Positions 1 to 12,047 of a stretch of DNA of 64,000 nt are shown here, one piece after another. The DNA is from Abelmoschus esculentus. Lineage: Eukaryota > Streptophyta > Magnoliopsida > Malvales > Malvaceae. The stretch's first letter is position 1. Every line of letters begins with the position of its first letter. Position numbers and translations under genes: made by a program. The notes beneath the pieces were generated by a model. The model worked only from the letters and a program-made list of their open reading frames with translations, did no database searches and had not been told where the DNA came from. The stretch lies in contig JAUCBN010000011.1 in the NCBI GenBank assembly GCA_035048815.1, positions 20,414,001 through 20,478,000 on the forward strand, written 5' to 3'.

Positions 1-1064
1 ATGGTAACAGTGATCTCCAATGAGGTAGTAAATGATGACAACGATAATAATCTAGGGATTTTAAGTTAGGGATTTTAGATTGTTTTGTAAGAATTTAAAA
101 TTATTAATATAAAGAAATAAAAAATTAATTTTATTTAAAAAATAATTAAAAAATTAAAAATTAAAACTCGTCACTTGTCACATTTTTATTGACAAATGGT
201 TTTTATTAAATGGTTAAGTATTAGAGCTAAAAGTAGCTTAAGTACCAAAAGTGACTCACAAACATAGTTTAGGCACCTATTTAGATATTAAGCTTATGTT
301 TTTATAATATTAATCGATGTGACACGCTAATAAGGAAAAAAAAATAAGGATGATAAAATTATTCGATTGTGAATCGATCTGTTTGTGTTTTTCTCTTTAA
401 TTTTCAAGAATCACGACGGTGCTTAAAAACATTAAGTCGAGAAGGGAAAGTTCATGTATATGCTTGAAATTCTTGCCCGCCTTGACTCGATACATATTTA
501 TTTATTTTATATATTATATATTAATAAAAATAACACTATATATAAAAACTTTTATGAGTTAAAGTTTTTTTTTTTAATTTTTTGGGATTTGTTATTATCA
601 TAAAATTTTATTAGATGTTATTCAAGTTTTAATATATTTGATTCTGTCCTTCGATAATTCAAATTTATTCTTTTAGATATGTAATTTAATATATTAGTAT
701 TTTTTTAAAAAAATATTTTATTTTTATATAGATTTAAAGTTACTTAAAAACTATAATTTATGATTATGGTGGAGGATTGTCGAATCTAACATTTATCGTC
801 AATGAAGATTAACTCTCTTTTTTAATTTTTAAGGTTAAATTAGAATCAGGTTTGAGGAACAATATATCGAGTTGAATAAAATTCAGAGTAGGGTAGGATT
901 AGGTTTAGGGGTTAATATATTGGGGCGGCCAAAAACTCGCCCATGCCATTATCATCCCTAAGAGAAAATGATGTTGGAGTTTGTCGTGTACTATTTTCTC
1001 TATCCTAAGTCAATCTATGTTGATTTTTTAACTGCACACATGCATTCTTCGGTCAAAAATGTAA
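1..1064. other. AT-rich intergenic DNA, no gene
   Basis: No open frame or recognised protein is seen here. The stretch from about 838 to 960 is less AT-rich and ends in CATTATCATCCCTA, which on the minus strand reads TAGGGATGATAATGG. That start resembles the ends of dispersed hAT-type repeats, but no matching left end or target-site duplication was found, so it is not called as an element. Confidence 0.5.
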
Positions 1065-1691
1065 ATAACTGTAACCCCCTAGACCGGCATGTGCGAAAAG
1101 CCCGACCTAGAGTGGTCACATTATTTTTTCTCTTTTTTTAAATATAAATCAAGTTTCAAGTGAAACAAAATAACCGGTACGAAAGATAAATTTGGATATC
1201 ACTTAAAACAAGTAGAAACGTTACCAAAATAAGGTGTCCTGAAAACATAATTATTCGTAAAAATAATCCATAAATCTGATGTTAAATATAACATGTTTTA
1301 AAAACATAATTAACAGGATAGTACATGTCACCCTATACGCAGGCTAAATATTTAAAACATTACTTCAAAGTATAATCAGGAAATGAGTAGATCCTCCTAA
1401 GTGCCATGATCATGCAACGGGTAATTAACAAGATAGTATATGCCATGATCTACGGCTATCTGAAAGAGGAAGAAAACGGGTATGAGCTACGGAGTCTAGT
1501 GTATTTCAACAATGCATATAAAAATCACAGGTTAAACATGTAAACAGTAATACAGAAAAACAGTTCATGTATATTTATCATGCAACCCTCCAACCAAACT
1601 TCTAGATACAGTTCCCAGAATGGTATCTGATACAGGCATTAACCTCAACCCGACAGGGCGAAGGTATCGACTTAAGGAATCACCTTAGGAT

Positions 1692-1783
1692 ACAGGCAGA
1701 ATTACCCCGGTTGTAGTACAAGAATTGATAACAGGCAGAATTACCCTAACTGAAGCTAGGAATCGTAAACAGGCGGAATTACC
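1692..1783. repeat. Three-copy tandem repeat inside solo LTR
   Basis: The 15-mer ACAGGC(A/G)GAATTACC occurs at 1692, 1731 and 1769, giving a period of 38-39 bp with diverged spacers. It is a short array inside the solo LTR. No function is evident. Confidence 0.7.
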
Positions 1784-2529
1784 AGCTGGATCAAGGCTGA
1801 ACCAAATCTCAAACACTACTCATCATCCTAGTCCTAAAGTGACAGTCGTGCAATAATAGCAGGAATAATAATAACAGTATTAGGAAATAATCAGATATCA
1901 TGTATATATCAAATCGGGAAATATCTTACAGGACATGTCAGGCATATAGTAAAAACAGAATATGATCATGCTTATAGTTCAAAATAAATGTCTATGTAAA
2001 ATCTGGGAAAACAATCATGTGCACATGATAGGTTCTTTAAAATAGGAAAAATAGTAGTATATAGTCATATAGCACACAAGGAACACACCTCGAAGTGGGT
2101 AGAGACAGACAGGTGACCTACTGGACGTTCGAGCCTCGCTCTACAGCAGTACTGGATCCTATAGATACGAGACAAAATTTGTATCAGTACGGGAACCTAG
2201 ATAACTAGATTTATTCACTAGAGTTTAAAACACATAGGGGTCACGATCGGATCTCGAGACTAATCGAAACGGGAAGAGTCGGGCTGGGTCGGTACTCAAT
2301 CGGGAGAACTGTGAGATCCTACAATTAGTCAGGTATCGATATTAGACCTTAAACAAAACACTGGACTTAACTTAACTTAAAAGAAAAGTTTGACTCGAGA
2401 CTTTAAAGTCCAATTTGGAAGCTTTCAGGATTGAATTTCGAAAAACGGACTTCACGGATGGACTCAGGACGTCGATAAACCTAAATAGGAGTTTTTGAAA
2501 TTTTTGACTTTTTGGTCAAAGTCAACTCT

Positions 2530-2667
2530 GACATCAACAGAGTCAACGTTGATGTCATGTTGATGTCAGCAGCCATGTCAGCAGCCATGTCAGCAGAGTC
2601 AACGCTAACGTCATGCTAACGTTAGTAGCCATGTCAACAGTCAATGCTGACGTCATGCTGATGTCAC
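2530..2667. repeat. Dense GTCA / TGACGTCA-type microrepeats
   Basis: Short related words (GTCAACG, GATGTCA, GACGTCA, GCAGCCATGTCA) recur about a dozen times within 140 bp. TGACGTCA is a palindrome of the bZIP-binding type, and in an LTR it could lie in a U3 enhancer. That role is inference; the sequence shows only the repetition. Confidence 0.5.
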
Positions 2668-3426
2668 AGACAATGGTTAACGGGTCGATCAACGGGTCGG
2701 GTTGATCAGTTCGGTTTGGTTCAGGACGGTTTAACCGGTTCAAGGTTGGTTCGGGACGATTTAGACCGGTTGGCTCTAGGCCATCGTCCAGGGTGGCTGA
2801 AAATCGCCCCGGCGGCGTGTGGAGGCCACGCGCAGCCCTAATCGATCGGAAAATACTTTTTCAGGCTTGAAAACTCCTCAAATTCATCAAAAATATGATT
2901 TTCAAGTCATCAACGCCCAGAAACAGCTTCAAAGACAAGGTTCTTACCGAAGTTTGAAGGTTTCTGATGAAAGCTTCACCGACAATGATCGGAAGTAAAC
3001 TCATGGGGGTTTTGATCGGACCTCAACAAGGAACACAAAGGGATCAGTGACACGCTCAAACAATGAATGAGGCGACCGAAATTAACGTTTCTCGAATGGG
3101 TTTTAAACTCTAGACTTTCGAAGCTTTCGGCCCTGATTATTGGAGAAGACGACGGCAGTTCGGCGCATAGGTAACAGGGTTTTGGTCGGGGGTGGACGAC
3201 AAGCACAACCACAGCAGCGGTGCAAGCCACAGCGCGACGAAAGAGCGATGACGGTGAACGACGGTAGATTTGAGATGAGGGTAGGTAAGGGAGACGAAGA
3301 GTTCTCTTTTGGTTCGAATAGGTTAAGAAAAAGTTTAGATCTGATGGGGATAGGGTTTTTATATATGATTATTATTATTATATTTATATTTTTATTATTC
3401 AATTTATTTACAGATGTTACAATAAC

Positions 3427-4700
3427 AGCCTTTCTATTGGTCTTGTAGTTGTTAAATAATTATTTTGATACTATCTAAAACTATAATATCTGAATCTATT
3501 ATATCTATAACCGTGATAAACATAAAATAACAGTAATTTATTCACTTTCTCAAAAAAAACCTAGCCATCTTTCTCTCTCCAAAAATTTTATCTTTTTTCG
3601 TTTTTTATTTTGATCTGGTGGTCGACAATCAATTTTAGTATTGGTTGTCGACCACCAGATCCATTGCTTTTTCTTGTTTTATTTTAATAAGAATCTTTAT
3701 TTTTTTGTCTTTGTGACACGCTTTTTCCTGTCCTTGTGACATGTTTTTATTTTTGTTTTAGGGCTTTGTTCGTCTGTCTTTATGGCATGTTGCAGCATAC
3801 CCTAGCGATCGATTGTTGTTCGCACAGAGATTCAGTCGATGCTAGTTTTTGATTTATTGTTTATTTCGGTGGTCACTAGGAAAGACTTATCCCATTAACC
3901 GACATAGGTGAATCGCATGCAAATATATCTACATTATGGGACATTTCAAAGTACATAAAATGTGAATACATAATAATACGTGTGAAATTTAAAGGCTTAT
4001 GACTAACAAGTATATATAACCTATAAAATGTATAATGACATACGTAATGTAAATAACATATATGATGCGGTGGATAACATATCTAATAATATAAACAACA
4101 TCTAATATTTACAACGATGTAAAATATAAAAACAGAATAATATTTACAATAAACACACATTTTATGGTATAACGACATGTAAAAAAGAGTATGAAATAAT
4201 AATGCGTAGAAGAAATAATAAATAAATATGATTCGATATATAATCTATAAAGCACATTCTATGCGATAATAAATACATGGTATAATAAGTAGATTCATTA
4301 TATAAGACAAGATAAAAAGATAAAGTGTACATTTAGAGGAAAGAAAAATGAGATAATTCATGCCACTTACCTATTATAATATATAATTACCATGATATAG
4401 CAATCTATCTAATATTTAAAATACAATAAAAAAGGTAAATAAAAAGAAAAGAAACGTAAGTCAAAATGGGAGAAGCTATAAATATTCATTTTTGTCAATA
4501 CTGGTTTAAACATGAGTTAAATGAATATAGAAATAAAAAAAATAATTATTTTAATATAATAAATAAAAACAAAAAAGTAAAGATTAAGTAAAATGGAAAT
4601 GACGTTCAATTCTTTTTCGAAAAATGCTCCCCTATCCAACATTCAAAGAAACAAATTAAAGCTCTATGAAAATTGATCATTCCCAAGGCCGGTTTAAATA
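3427..4700. other. AT-rich DNA without genes, left of the gypsy LTR
   Basis: No supported coding sequence. The only marked structure is the hairpin at 3612-3661. The right part may already belong to the LTR of the minus-strand gypsy element whose outer end could not be placed. Confidence 0.5.
3612..3661. repeat. Near-perfect 22-bp hairpin, 6-nt loop
   Basis: Arm 3612-3633 pairs with arm 3640-3661. The outer 17 bp (GATCTGGTGGTCGACAA and its complement) pair perfectly, then comes one T.G wobble (3629 with 3644), then four more pairs. The loop TTTAGT is at 3634-3639. The stem is much richer in GC than its flanks. It could form a cruciform, or a short RNA hairpin if transcribed. No poly-T terminator logic applies in this plant context. 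Confidence 0.85.
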
Positions 4701-6062
4701 AAAATAAATACTAAAAAATTTTGAAACCCAACATTAAAACAAAACCAAAAAACCTAATCAATATTTGATACTTAGCCTTTTCCAATTCTACCAAAACAGT
4801 GGCCTCACTTCTCGATAGAGCTCCGACCGGTCATAGGCGTGAAGCCTCACGGCGGACCAACCTTAGATCAGAGGATTTTTCATTCTAGAATTTCGTTAAC
4901 CTTGAAAGCTTTTCTGGGTTACAATCTGAAGAAAAAATTTACAAGGGAGACCCCTCACTAGTCAAACTGAAACGCCCCTCCTTCCTTAGAACTTCTCTCC
5001 CTCTGTTCTTATACCAGCCCCCCAATTCCCGTTTACAAACGCTCCCCATTTCATGATTTCTGGATTTTCCAGAAATGGAATCCTGTCATATCCAATGTCT
5101 TCTTTTTCCCGATTTTCTGGGATACGGGGTCTGACATTTTGATTTGGCTTTAGCGTGTCCATTTTTCTGGGATATCCATGACTTTGCTTTGATATTTTCT
5201 TTGTGTATGGTGGCTGGAAGCTGGATCTGTGTACGGCGGCCGCGAAGCTGCGGTGATGGTGCCACGTCACGGGGAGATGAACAGACGACAGATGTCTGGT
5301 GGTGATTGTGGTCGTCCGATTTGTCTAAATCCAAGGGTCCTTGTTCTCCTGACGGCTGCAACAAGAAAAAAGAGCATCAGATATTGATTCTAGGGTTTAG
5401 ATTTAGGTTTTTGATATTGGGCTTGATCGGTTTTGGGCTTGAAGCATTATTATTTGGGCATGTATTATTTATATATGTATAATAGATTAGACATCAATAT
5501 TTATTTGGACTGATATATAATGGGCTGATAATATATTTTTTTTAAAACCCATAAGTGGACGGGTGTTAATTTTCATTTAATAGACTTCAATTTATTTATT
5601 TGGGCTGATAATATTTGTTATTTATAATTGTTTTGGGTTTTTAATTTTTAATGCATTTTAAATAATAACATATACTCATATGAAAATATTCATATAAATA
5701 ATACATATATTACACTAATATGCACACAAGCAATGACATGCAATACTAACAATATATGTGTCAATATTTATACCTATGCGACATTAACAACAAAATTAAC
5801 AAACACATGCATGCAAATGACACACGCAAACTTACAATATGAACATACTAAATTTTTGTTAACATAGAAAAACATTCACTAACATGTTCCTAAATGGTGA
5901 CATTAACACACATAAAGATGACATGCAATAATGTATTATAATATTTTTTGCTCTTTTTATTTATTATTTTTTCCTTTTTTTTTACATGTTATATACGCTC
6001 ATTAATTAAAGCCTTTATTTTAAACATAAAAAGATTAGACCCGGACAAAAATGATGATTACA
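4700..6062 (-). repeat. 3' LTR of Tat/Ogre-like gypsy element (outer end uncertain)
   Basis: Read on the minus strand the LTR begins TGTAATCATCATTTTTG directly after the polypurine tract at 6063-6077. A TATA-like CATATATAAATAA lies at about 5470-5485 on the minus strand, followed by GC-richer 5'-UTR-like DNA (4800-5400). The inner edge at 6062 is firm. The outer edge is not: no TSD was recognised and the LTR may run on towards 3430. Short ORFs on the minus strand around 4986-5364 do not resemble any protein. Confidence 0.6.
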
Positions 6063-6077
6063 GCTGCCCCTCTTTGC
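6063..6077 (-). promoter_or_regulatory. Polypurine tract of the gypsy element
   Basis: On the minus strand this reads GCAAAGAGGGGCAGC and abuts the TG of the LTR. This is the purine run used to prime plus-strand DNA synthesis in gypsy elements. A near-identical tract (AAAGAGGGGAAGC) precedes the LTR at 21037, so both elements belong to related families. Confidence 0.8.
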
Positions 6078-7399
6078 TTACACTTGTAAAACAAGGGTAA
6101 AGCAAAGACCATAATCACTAGTTTTGTCCTACTTCCCTGTTAGTACGATCTGCTCTCCTGAAATGGTAAAAGAGCGGATCTTGACTTCCCCTTCGTGGGT
6201 TTGAAGTCGATTCTGCCTTCCCTTCGTGGTTTAAAGGCGTGATTTGCTTCCCTTCCTGGTCTTAAAGTAGATTCTTCTCCCCTTAATGGTCTTAGAGCAG
6301 GTGTTCGTTTCCCTTTTAGGGTCGTCAACGAACTTGGCCTCCCTTTGCGGTCGTAAAGCCAATATTGCCTTCCCCTCGTGGTTTAAAGGTATGTTCCGCT
6401 TTCCTTAACGGTCTTAAAGCAGATTGGACGATGTTTAACACAACGTTTGTGACGATAAATCGAAACGTCTTCAAAATTGATGAGTTTGTTTCCTAAAAGG
6501 ATGTGAAAACTCTAAAAATATGTTCTTCAATGTGGCAACAAAGATCTTTGTTCTTCCTAAATTTCCGATTTAATGGCTATCCATTTCTCTATCCCTTCGT
6601 ACCTGTGGAAAGAGGACAAAACACAATGATGAATGTGTTAGCATGCTCCTAATACTAAGGATGTCTACCTATACATGATGCATGAAAATTGATGAATATT
6701 CAGCTTCTTCTTCTCGATCTTCAAACTTCTATCCTTTCTCATTTGCCCAAATGATATCTACACAGTTATTCTTTCTTCTGTCTGACAAAACGGTCGTTCT
6801 AAAGCGCCCTTTCAGGTTTTCACTTTAGATTTTTTTTCTTTTCTCTTTTTTCTTAAACGCCCTTTTTGGGTTTTTTTTTATTATTATTTTTTTTAGGCGC
6901 CCTTTTGGGTTTTCGCCTTTAACATCATGGAAATGTAAAACTTCACATCTTCTCCTGAATTCGAAGCTCCTACAATCAATAGGTTTAATCATAGTAATGC
7001 TGAGAAATTATGTTGTTTAAATTGTCTACACCAAGAAAAAGGATAACCAACCAAATATGAATATTAGCATATTTCAAAAACCTGGCAAACATGATAAAAA
7101 GAGGGAAAATAAAGAAGAAGAAAAAAAGAAAAAAAATATAGTAATAATAATAATAAGGTAGGAAAATGTTCGTTGTATGAATAATGCGGACCCATCGACT
7201 GGAATTATCCCCTCACAAATCACCATTGGTTGTCTGCTTTGACGTTCGTAAGACCGTGGTATGTTCCGTTATCAAAATAACATCCATTAACCGCATTCAC
7301 ACATGTCTGGATCGTCCTGTTCGGATTTTCAATTCAGACTTCCCCTTTTTGGTTTTAGACCGCCCATTTTCGGGTTTTCGCCCTAAACCCTTTTTTTTT
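6078..7399 (-). other. 3' untranslated region of the gypsy element
   Basis: This is the non-coding stretch between the integrase stop codon and the polypurine tract. It contains the tandem repeats at 6185-6425 and repeated words of the form CGCCCTTTT(T)GGGTTTT near 6806, 6859, 6897 and 7361. There is also a low-complexity A-rich stretch near 7095-7160. No further gene is recognised. Confidence 0.65.
6185..6425 (-). repeat. Degenerate tandem repeats in gypsy 3' UTR
   Basis: At least six diverged units of roughly 35-40 bp share the words CTTCCC(C)TTCGTGG and TTTAAAG or TCTTAAAGC. The frame across 6140-6328 on the minus strand therefore shows repeating RGE/LRP-type residues and is not a gene. 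Tandem repeats in the 3' UTR are a known habit of Ogre/Tat elements and can seed satellite DNA. Confidence 0.65.
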
Positions 7400-8892
7400 T
7401 TACGCATAGTACTTCTTCACTGCGTCTGAGTTTATGGGATTATTCAACTCTTCCCCATCCATTTCCATTAAAATTAGCGCTCCACCGGAGAAAGCCTTCT
7501 TTACCACATATGGTCCTTCCCAATTGGGCATCCACTTCCCTCGGGAGTCTTTTTGATTGAGTATGATCTTTTTCAGCACCAGATCCCCTTCTTGAAATTC
7601 TCTCGGGCGAACCTTTTTGTTGTAAGCTCGCATCATCCTCTTTTGATACATTTGGCTATGGTCGACAGCTCTTAACCTCCTTTCCTCAATGAGGTTCAGT
7701 TGATCCATACGGGCTTGCACCCACTCAGCATCATTCAACTTTATTTCATTCAGAATTCGGAGTGATGGAATCTCCACTTCAATGGGTAGTACTGCTTCAC
7801 TGCCATATACTAACGAATATGGTGTTGCCTCGGTTGAGGTTCGTATAGAGGTTCGGTAAGCGAACAAGGCAAACGGTAGCCTTTCATGCCAATCCTTGAA
7901 ACTTTCTGTAGTTTTGGCTATGATCTTCTTGATATTTTTATTAGCTGCTTCTACCGCTCCATTCATTTTGGGACGATAAATAGTAGAGTTATGGTGCACA
8001 ATGTTGAATTGCTTACATACTTTTGTCATCATCTTGTTGTTCAGATTGGAAGCATTATCAGTAATTATTCTTTCAGGCATACCATAGCGACACACAACCT
8101 CTTTCTTAAGGAACCTGCATACGGTTGCTCTCGTGATGCTGACGTATGACACAGCTTCTACCCACTTAGTGAAATAGTCAATAGCCACCAAGATGAAGCG
8201 GTGTCCATTGGAAGCCTTCGGGTGTATTTGACCGATAACATCTATTCCCCAAGCAGCAAATGGCCATGGTGAACTCATCACATGTAGAGGCATAGATGGG
8301 GCGTGTATCTTGTCAGCGTAGATTTGGCACTTGTGACATTTTTTTGCATAGTTGATGCAATCTCCTTCCATTGTTGACCAAAAATAACCGTATCGCATGA
8401 TTTTTCTGGCCATTGAGAATCCACTAGAATGGGTCCCACACAAACCTCCATGAACTTCCTCCAAGATGGTCTCGGCTTCTCGGGCATCGACGCATCTTAA
8501 TAATATCTGATCCCTACTTCGCTTGTACAAAACCTCCCCATCGAGAATATACCCTGATGCCATCCTTCTAACGGCTCTTTTGTCATTATCATTCGCGCCT
8601 TTTGGGTAAGTCTGATATTTGATATATTGAAGGATATCATAATACCATGGGTTTCCATCTCTTTCTTCTTCTATAACATAACAATGAGCTGGTATTTCAT
8701 AGGTTTGTATTTCGAGCGGTTTCATTTCGGTGGTTTTGTTTATTTCAAAAACGGCTGCTAAAGTAGCTAGGGCATCGGCCATTTGATTATCTTCTCTTGG
8801 CAAGTAAGTGAAGTTAATTTTCTCGAACTCTTTGATCAACTCCTGAATCAAATCATAGTACTTAATTAACTTTTGATCTCGTGTCTCCCACT
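7400..8892 (-). pseudogene. Ty3/gypsy (Tat-type) RNase H end and integrase, 5' truncated
   Basis: An open frame whose first internal Met is at 8851 (483 residues) reads back, still open, to about 8892, where the element breaks off. It starts in the end of RNase H (LPREDN.MADALATLA). Integrase follows: zinc-binding H134/H141 and C172/C175, then a catalytic triad D204 (WGIDVIG), D265 (TDNASN) and E301 (GAVEAAN) with 35 residues between the last two. The C-terminus (WEGPYVVKKAF...) is the chromatin-proximal tail typical of Tat-type elements. Integrase would insert the cDNA copy into the chromosome. The integrase frame is uninterrupted, but gag, protease and most of reverse transcriptase are missing, so the copy cannot move alone. 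Residue numbers count from the internal Met. Confidence 0.9.
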
Positions 8893-11206
8893 CTTACTTT
8901 AATAAATAAATAAATTTAGCAATTATTAAAATAGTTTAATATTTTTTTTCTAACTAAATGATGATACATATCACCATGTAATCTGAGGAAAATAAAATAA
9001 AAAATGATAAAAATTTATTTTCAAACCGTGTTTGGATATATAAGTGTTATTTTTATTAAATTAAATTAAACAATTTAAATAATATTTTTATATATAATTT
9101 GATATAATGTCTATACTATTCAAATCTTTTATTATTTTTAAGTCGAAGAATATTATATTTTTAAATATATTTCATTAAAATATATTTTTCTCTTAACGTT
9201 TTCAAATATATTGTTTTTGACTAAACTAACCTCAACCAGCTTGAAATAATGAAAACTTGGACCCTACTGTTTTGGTATTAATGATATGCAATTCGTCCCT
9301 TTACCAATCCAACAAGAAATCAACGCCTTTTGCTTTTACCACATTACATTCCTACCCTTACTTTCCTCCATCATTTTCAAAATTACCCTTACTAACCTTA
9401 TGAAATCAACCTCAAAGGTTGGGTTATTTCAGACATTCTAACAATATTTCTAGAAATAATAAATATTCCTTGATCATGGGAGATCCCTTTTCCTTGGGCA
9501 AAACAAAAATTCTTACATCTCCTTAATTTTATTTAATCATCGGATTTTAATCTATTAACTGATTAATTTAAATTAATATTATAAAGATTTATTATAAGAT
9601 ATTTTTTTAATTTAATCGTTTTATTCACGATATCAAAAATTAAACTTTAAATCTTATGTAAAAGATTTAATATTTTATTATATTAAAATAACTGATTATT
9701 AACTATTACATCTTGTAATATATTACAATATGTATCGTCCGGTTACATAATTATACTAATAAAAAATAAAGGTTCTGTGCAGGAGCAAACCCAAATTTTT
9801 ATATAAAGAGTGTAAACTATCAAAAAGTTATATTAAAAATATAAAAGTATAAAATTATAAGAGTTTAGAGAAAATATAATTAGATTATCAACAAAAATAA
9901 AAATATATATAAAATATAAAAAATTTAAATATTTTAGAAGGTACAACTACATCCATAACACCCTAAACCCTAAATCCATCCATGATTTTGCATATAAGAT
10001 GTGGTGAAATTTATAAAAATATATATATTATCATATTAAAAATATTATAATATAATTATTATATGAATTTTAAAATAATTTATTGTAACATAAAAAAATC
10101 TAAAACATAACATTATAATACTATACCTACAAAACATAACATTATATTCTGGTCACGTTTATTTTTCTTAAATTTTATGAATATATAAATCAGTAGATTT
10201 ATCTAAGTTTTAGATCTATATTATATTTTAATTAATAAATTATATAAAATAATTATAATTATATAATCTTTCTCAATTAAGTTATAAATTTTAAAACTTA
10301 ATCATAAATTAAATTTTAAATTTAAACCTTAAACTTTACGCCCTAAAATTTAAACTCTAATTATAATTTTAATTTTTAAATTAAAAATTTTGTGTAAACT
10401 AAAGTTTACACGTATCACAATATTTTCATACATTTGGGAAAAAACTTTGATATGCAAGCTTTATAGAACCATAAAACTTTCAATTTTAGGGTTTAAAATT
10501 TCAGGTTAGAATTTAAGGTTTATACGTGAGATAGAATTTAAAGATTATAATTAGAGTTTAGAGTTTAGGTTTTAGTACGTTAGAATTAGTGTTTTAGGTC
10601 TTAAAATTTATAACTTAAATATAAAAGGTTATGTAAATTTTTTATACAATATATGTATTAAAATATAATCCATATATAATACAAACATACACTACATGCA
10701 AATGATACAATATTCAAAATTATTGGTCTATTTCGAGTTTTAGTCCTTTATTATGTCAAAATTTGAGATTTAACATTTTTTAATTTAGTATAACTTGGAC
10801 TTTGCGATAAAACTAAATTATAGATAATACACACTAAAAACACAATTAGAACAAAATTAATAAAAAAAATACCAATAGTAATGAATTCAACTAAATCAAG
10901 TACAGTATGATAAGATATTAGACATTTTAAATAATATCATGAGTTCAAATTTTGATATTATAAATAGAGTAAATAATATTAAATGGGTTATTCTTATAAT
11001 ACATATAAATAATACTTAAATTTGATTAATCGACTAATGATTCGAATTTGGATTGTTATAAAGAAAATAAAAGAGTTGGGAATAAAGAAAAAATCTTTTG
11101 TCTCTTAACCGTGTCTTTTTTCATGTCTTCTGTTAAAAAATAAATTAGAGACCTTAACCCTAATTTTCTATATCTTAAACCATAAATCTTACTTTTTTAG
11201 AAATAC
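8893..11206. other. AT-rich intergenic DNA, no gene
   Basis: No supported coding sequence. Includes a foldback repeat (10200-10720) and scattered degenerate CCCTAAA-like words around 9960, 10320-10360 and 11150-11180. Confidence 0.6.
10200..10720. repeat. Imperfect inverted repeat (foldback element)
   Basis: The left half (words such as AAACTCTAATTATAAT and AGTTATAAATTTTAAAAC) recurs in reverse complement in the right half (ATTATAATTAGAGTTT, TTAAAATTTATAACTT). The centre has a short palindrome GTGTAAACT-AA-AGTTTACAC at 10392-10411. The arms are about 200 bp each and diverged. It may be an old MITE or foldback transposon. Exact ends and a TSD were not resolved. Confidence 0.55.
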
Positions 11207-11214
11207 ACCATACC

Positions 11215-11739
11215 TAGGGGTGATAACGAGCCGAGCTCGAGCCAGGCCAAGCTCGGCTCGAAAATAGACATATCTGGGTTCAATTCGGCTCGAGGCTCGC
11301 CGATCTCGGAATTTTAGGCTTGATTTCGGCTCGAAAATAATATTACTGGGCTCGGTTCGGGCTCAAAGCTAGTCAGGTTCGGCTCGAAATGAACAATTTT
11401 CTATATTATTGTGTTTTATTATTTATTTATTTGTACTTTATTTTTTATTTATTATTTGTAGTTTTGTAAATTTATTTTATTTGATAATATTCAATTTATT
11501 TTATTTTTAATGAATTTACTTTCAATTATTTTATTATTTTTTTTGTTAAATAAATTATTTTTAATGTATATATATATGTTTATATATTATTATGAGCCTG
11601 TTCACAAGCTTTTCGAGTCGAGCTTGAGTGAGCTTGGTTCGGCTTGTTTAAATCCCGAGCTGAACCCGAACTCTAGTTGAACTCACTCAAATCGAGTTTT
11701 AATCGAACCGAATAACTCGCAAGCCGGCTAGGCTCACTA
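11215..11739. mobile_element. Small non-autonomous hAT-like element, 525 bp
   Basis: The element starts TAGGGGTGATAACGAGCC and ends GGCTCACTA. It is flanked by the exact 8-bp duplication ACCATACC at 11207-11214 and 11740-11747. An 8-bp duplication and TAGGG/CACTA-type ends fit the hAT superfamily, although the terminal inverted repeats are short and imperfect. The ends are GC-rich with repeated GAGCTCG and GGCTCG words; the middle is AT-rich and codes for nothing. It lies about 300 bp upstream of the DHHC gene's start codon. Confidence 0.7.
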
Positions 11740-12047
11740 ACCATACCTTTAATTTTTAAAATTTTAACCACATCTTTTAATTTTAAACCCTAAAATTATT
11801 AATTTAAAATAAGATACGAGTGAAGGAAGGTATAATTAAGAATTAGTATAGGATTTGCACATTTAGGAATAAAAGTAAAAGTAGCGAAGCAAAAGCAAAT
11901 CTTCAAAATCCCATAAAACCCATCCTTCTTTACAGCTCATTTTGAACCCCAGAACCGCCTCTTTTCGTCTTCCTCTCATTTACAAAAAGAAATGGCCGAA
12001 ACCAAGTTTCAAATATTCTCCCCTTTTCCAAATCAAAACATTCCCTA

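Larger units (their letters stand above)
1070..3421. mobile_element. Solo LTR, Ty3/gypsy-like, 2352 bp
   Basis: The segment starts TGTAACCCCC and ends GATGTTACA, the TG...CA ends of an LTR. It is flanked by a perfect 5-bp duplication ATAAC at 1065-1069 and 3422-3426. No internal domain, PBS or PPT is attached, so it is a solo LTR left by LTR-LTR recombination. Both termini resemble those of the LARD-like element at 26754-40559. By analogy with that element the LTR may lie on the minus strand, but no clear TATA box or PBS fixes this. The open frames inside it are unrelated to known proteins. Confidence 0.85.

Noticed and set aside
838..960. hAT-like end TAGGGATGATAATGG on the minus strand
   Set aside because: No partner end or target duplication found.
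3140..3448. 102-residue frame and opposite-strand frames
   Set aside because: They lie across the end of the solo LTR and its TSD and match no known protein.
9950..11820. CCCTAAA / TTTAGGG words as interstitial telomere
   Set aside because: Only isolated degenerate words in AT-rich DNA, never a tandem run.
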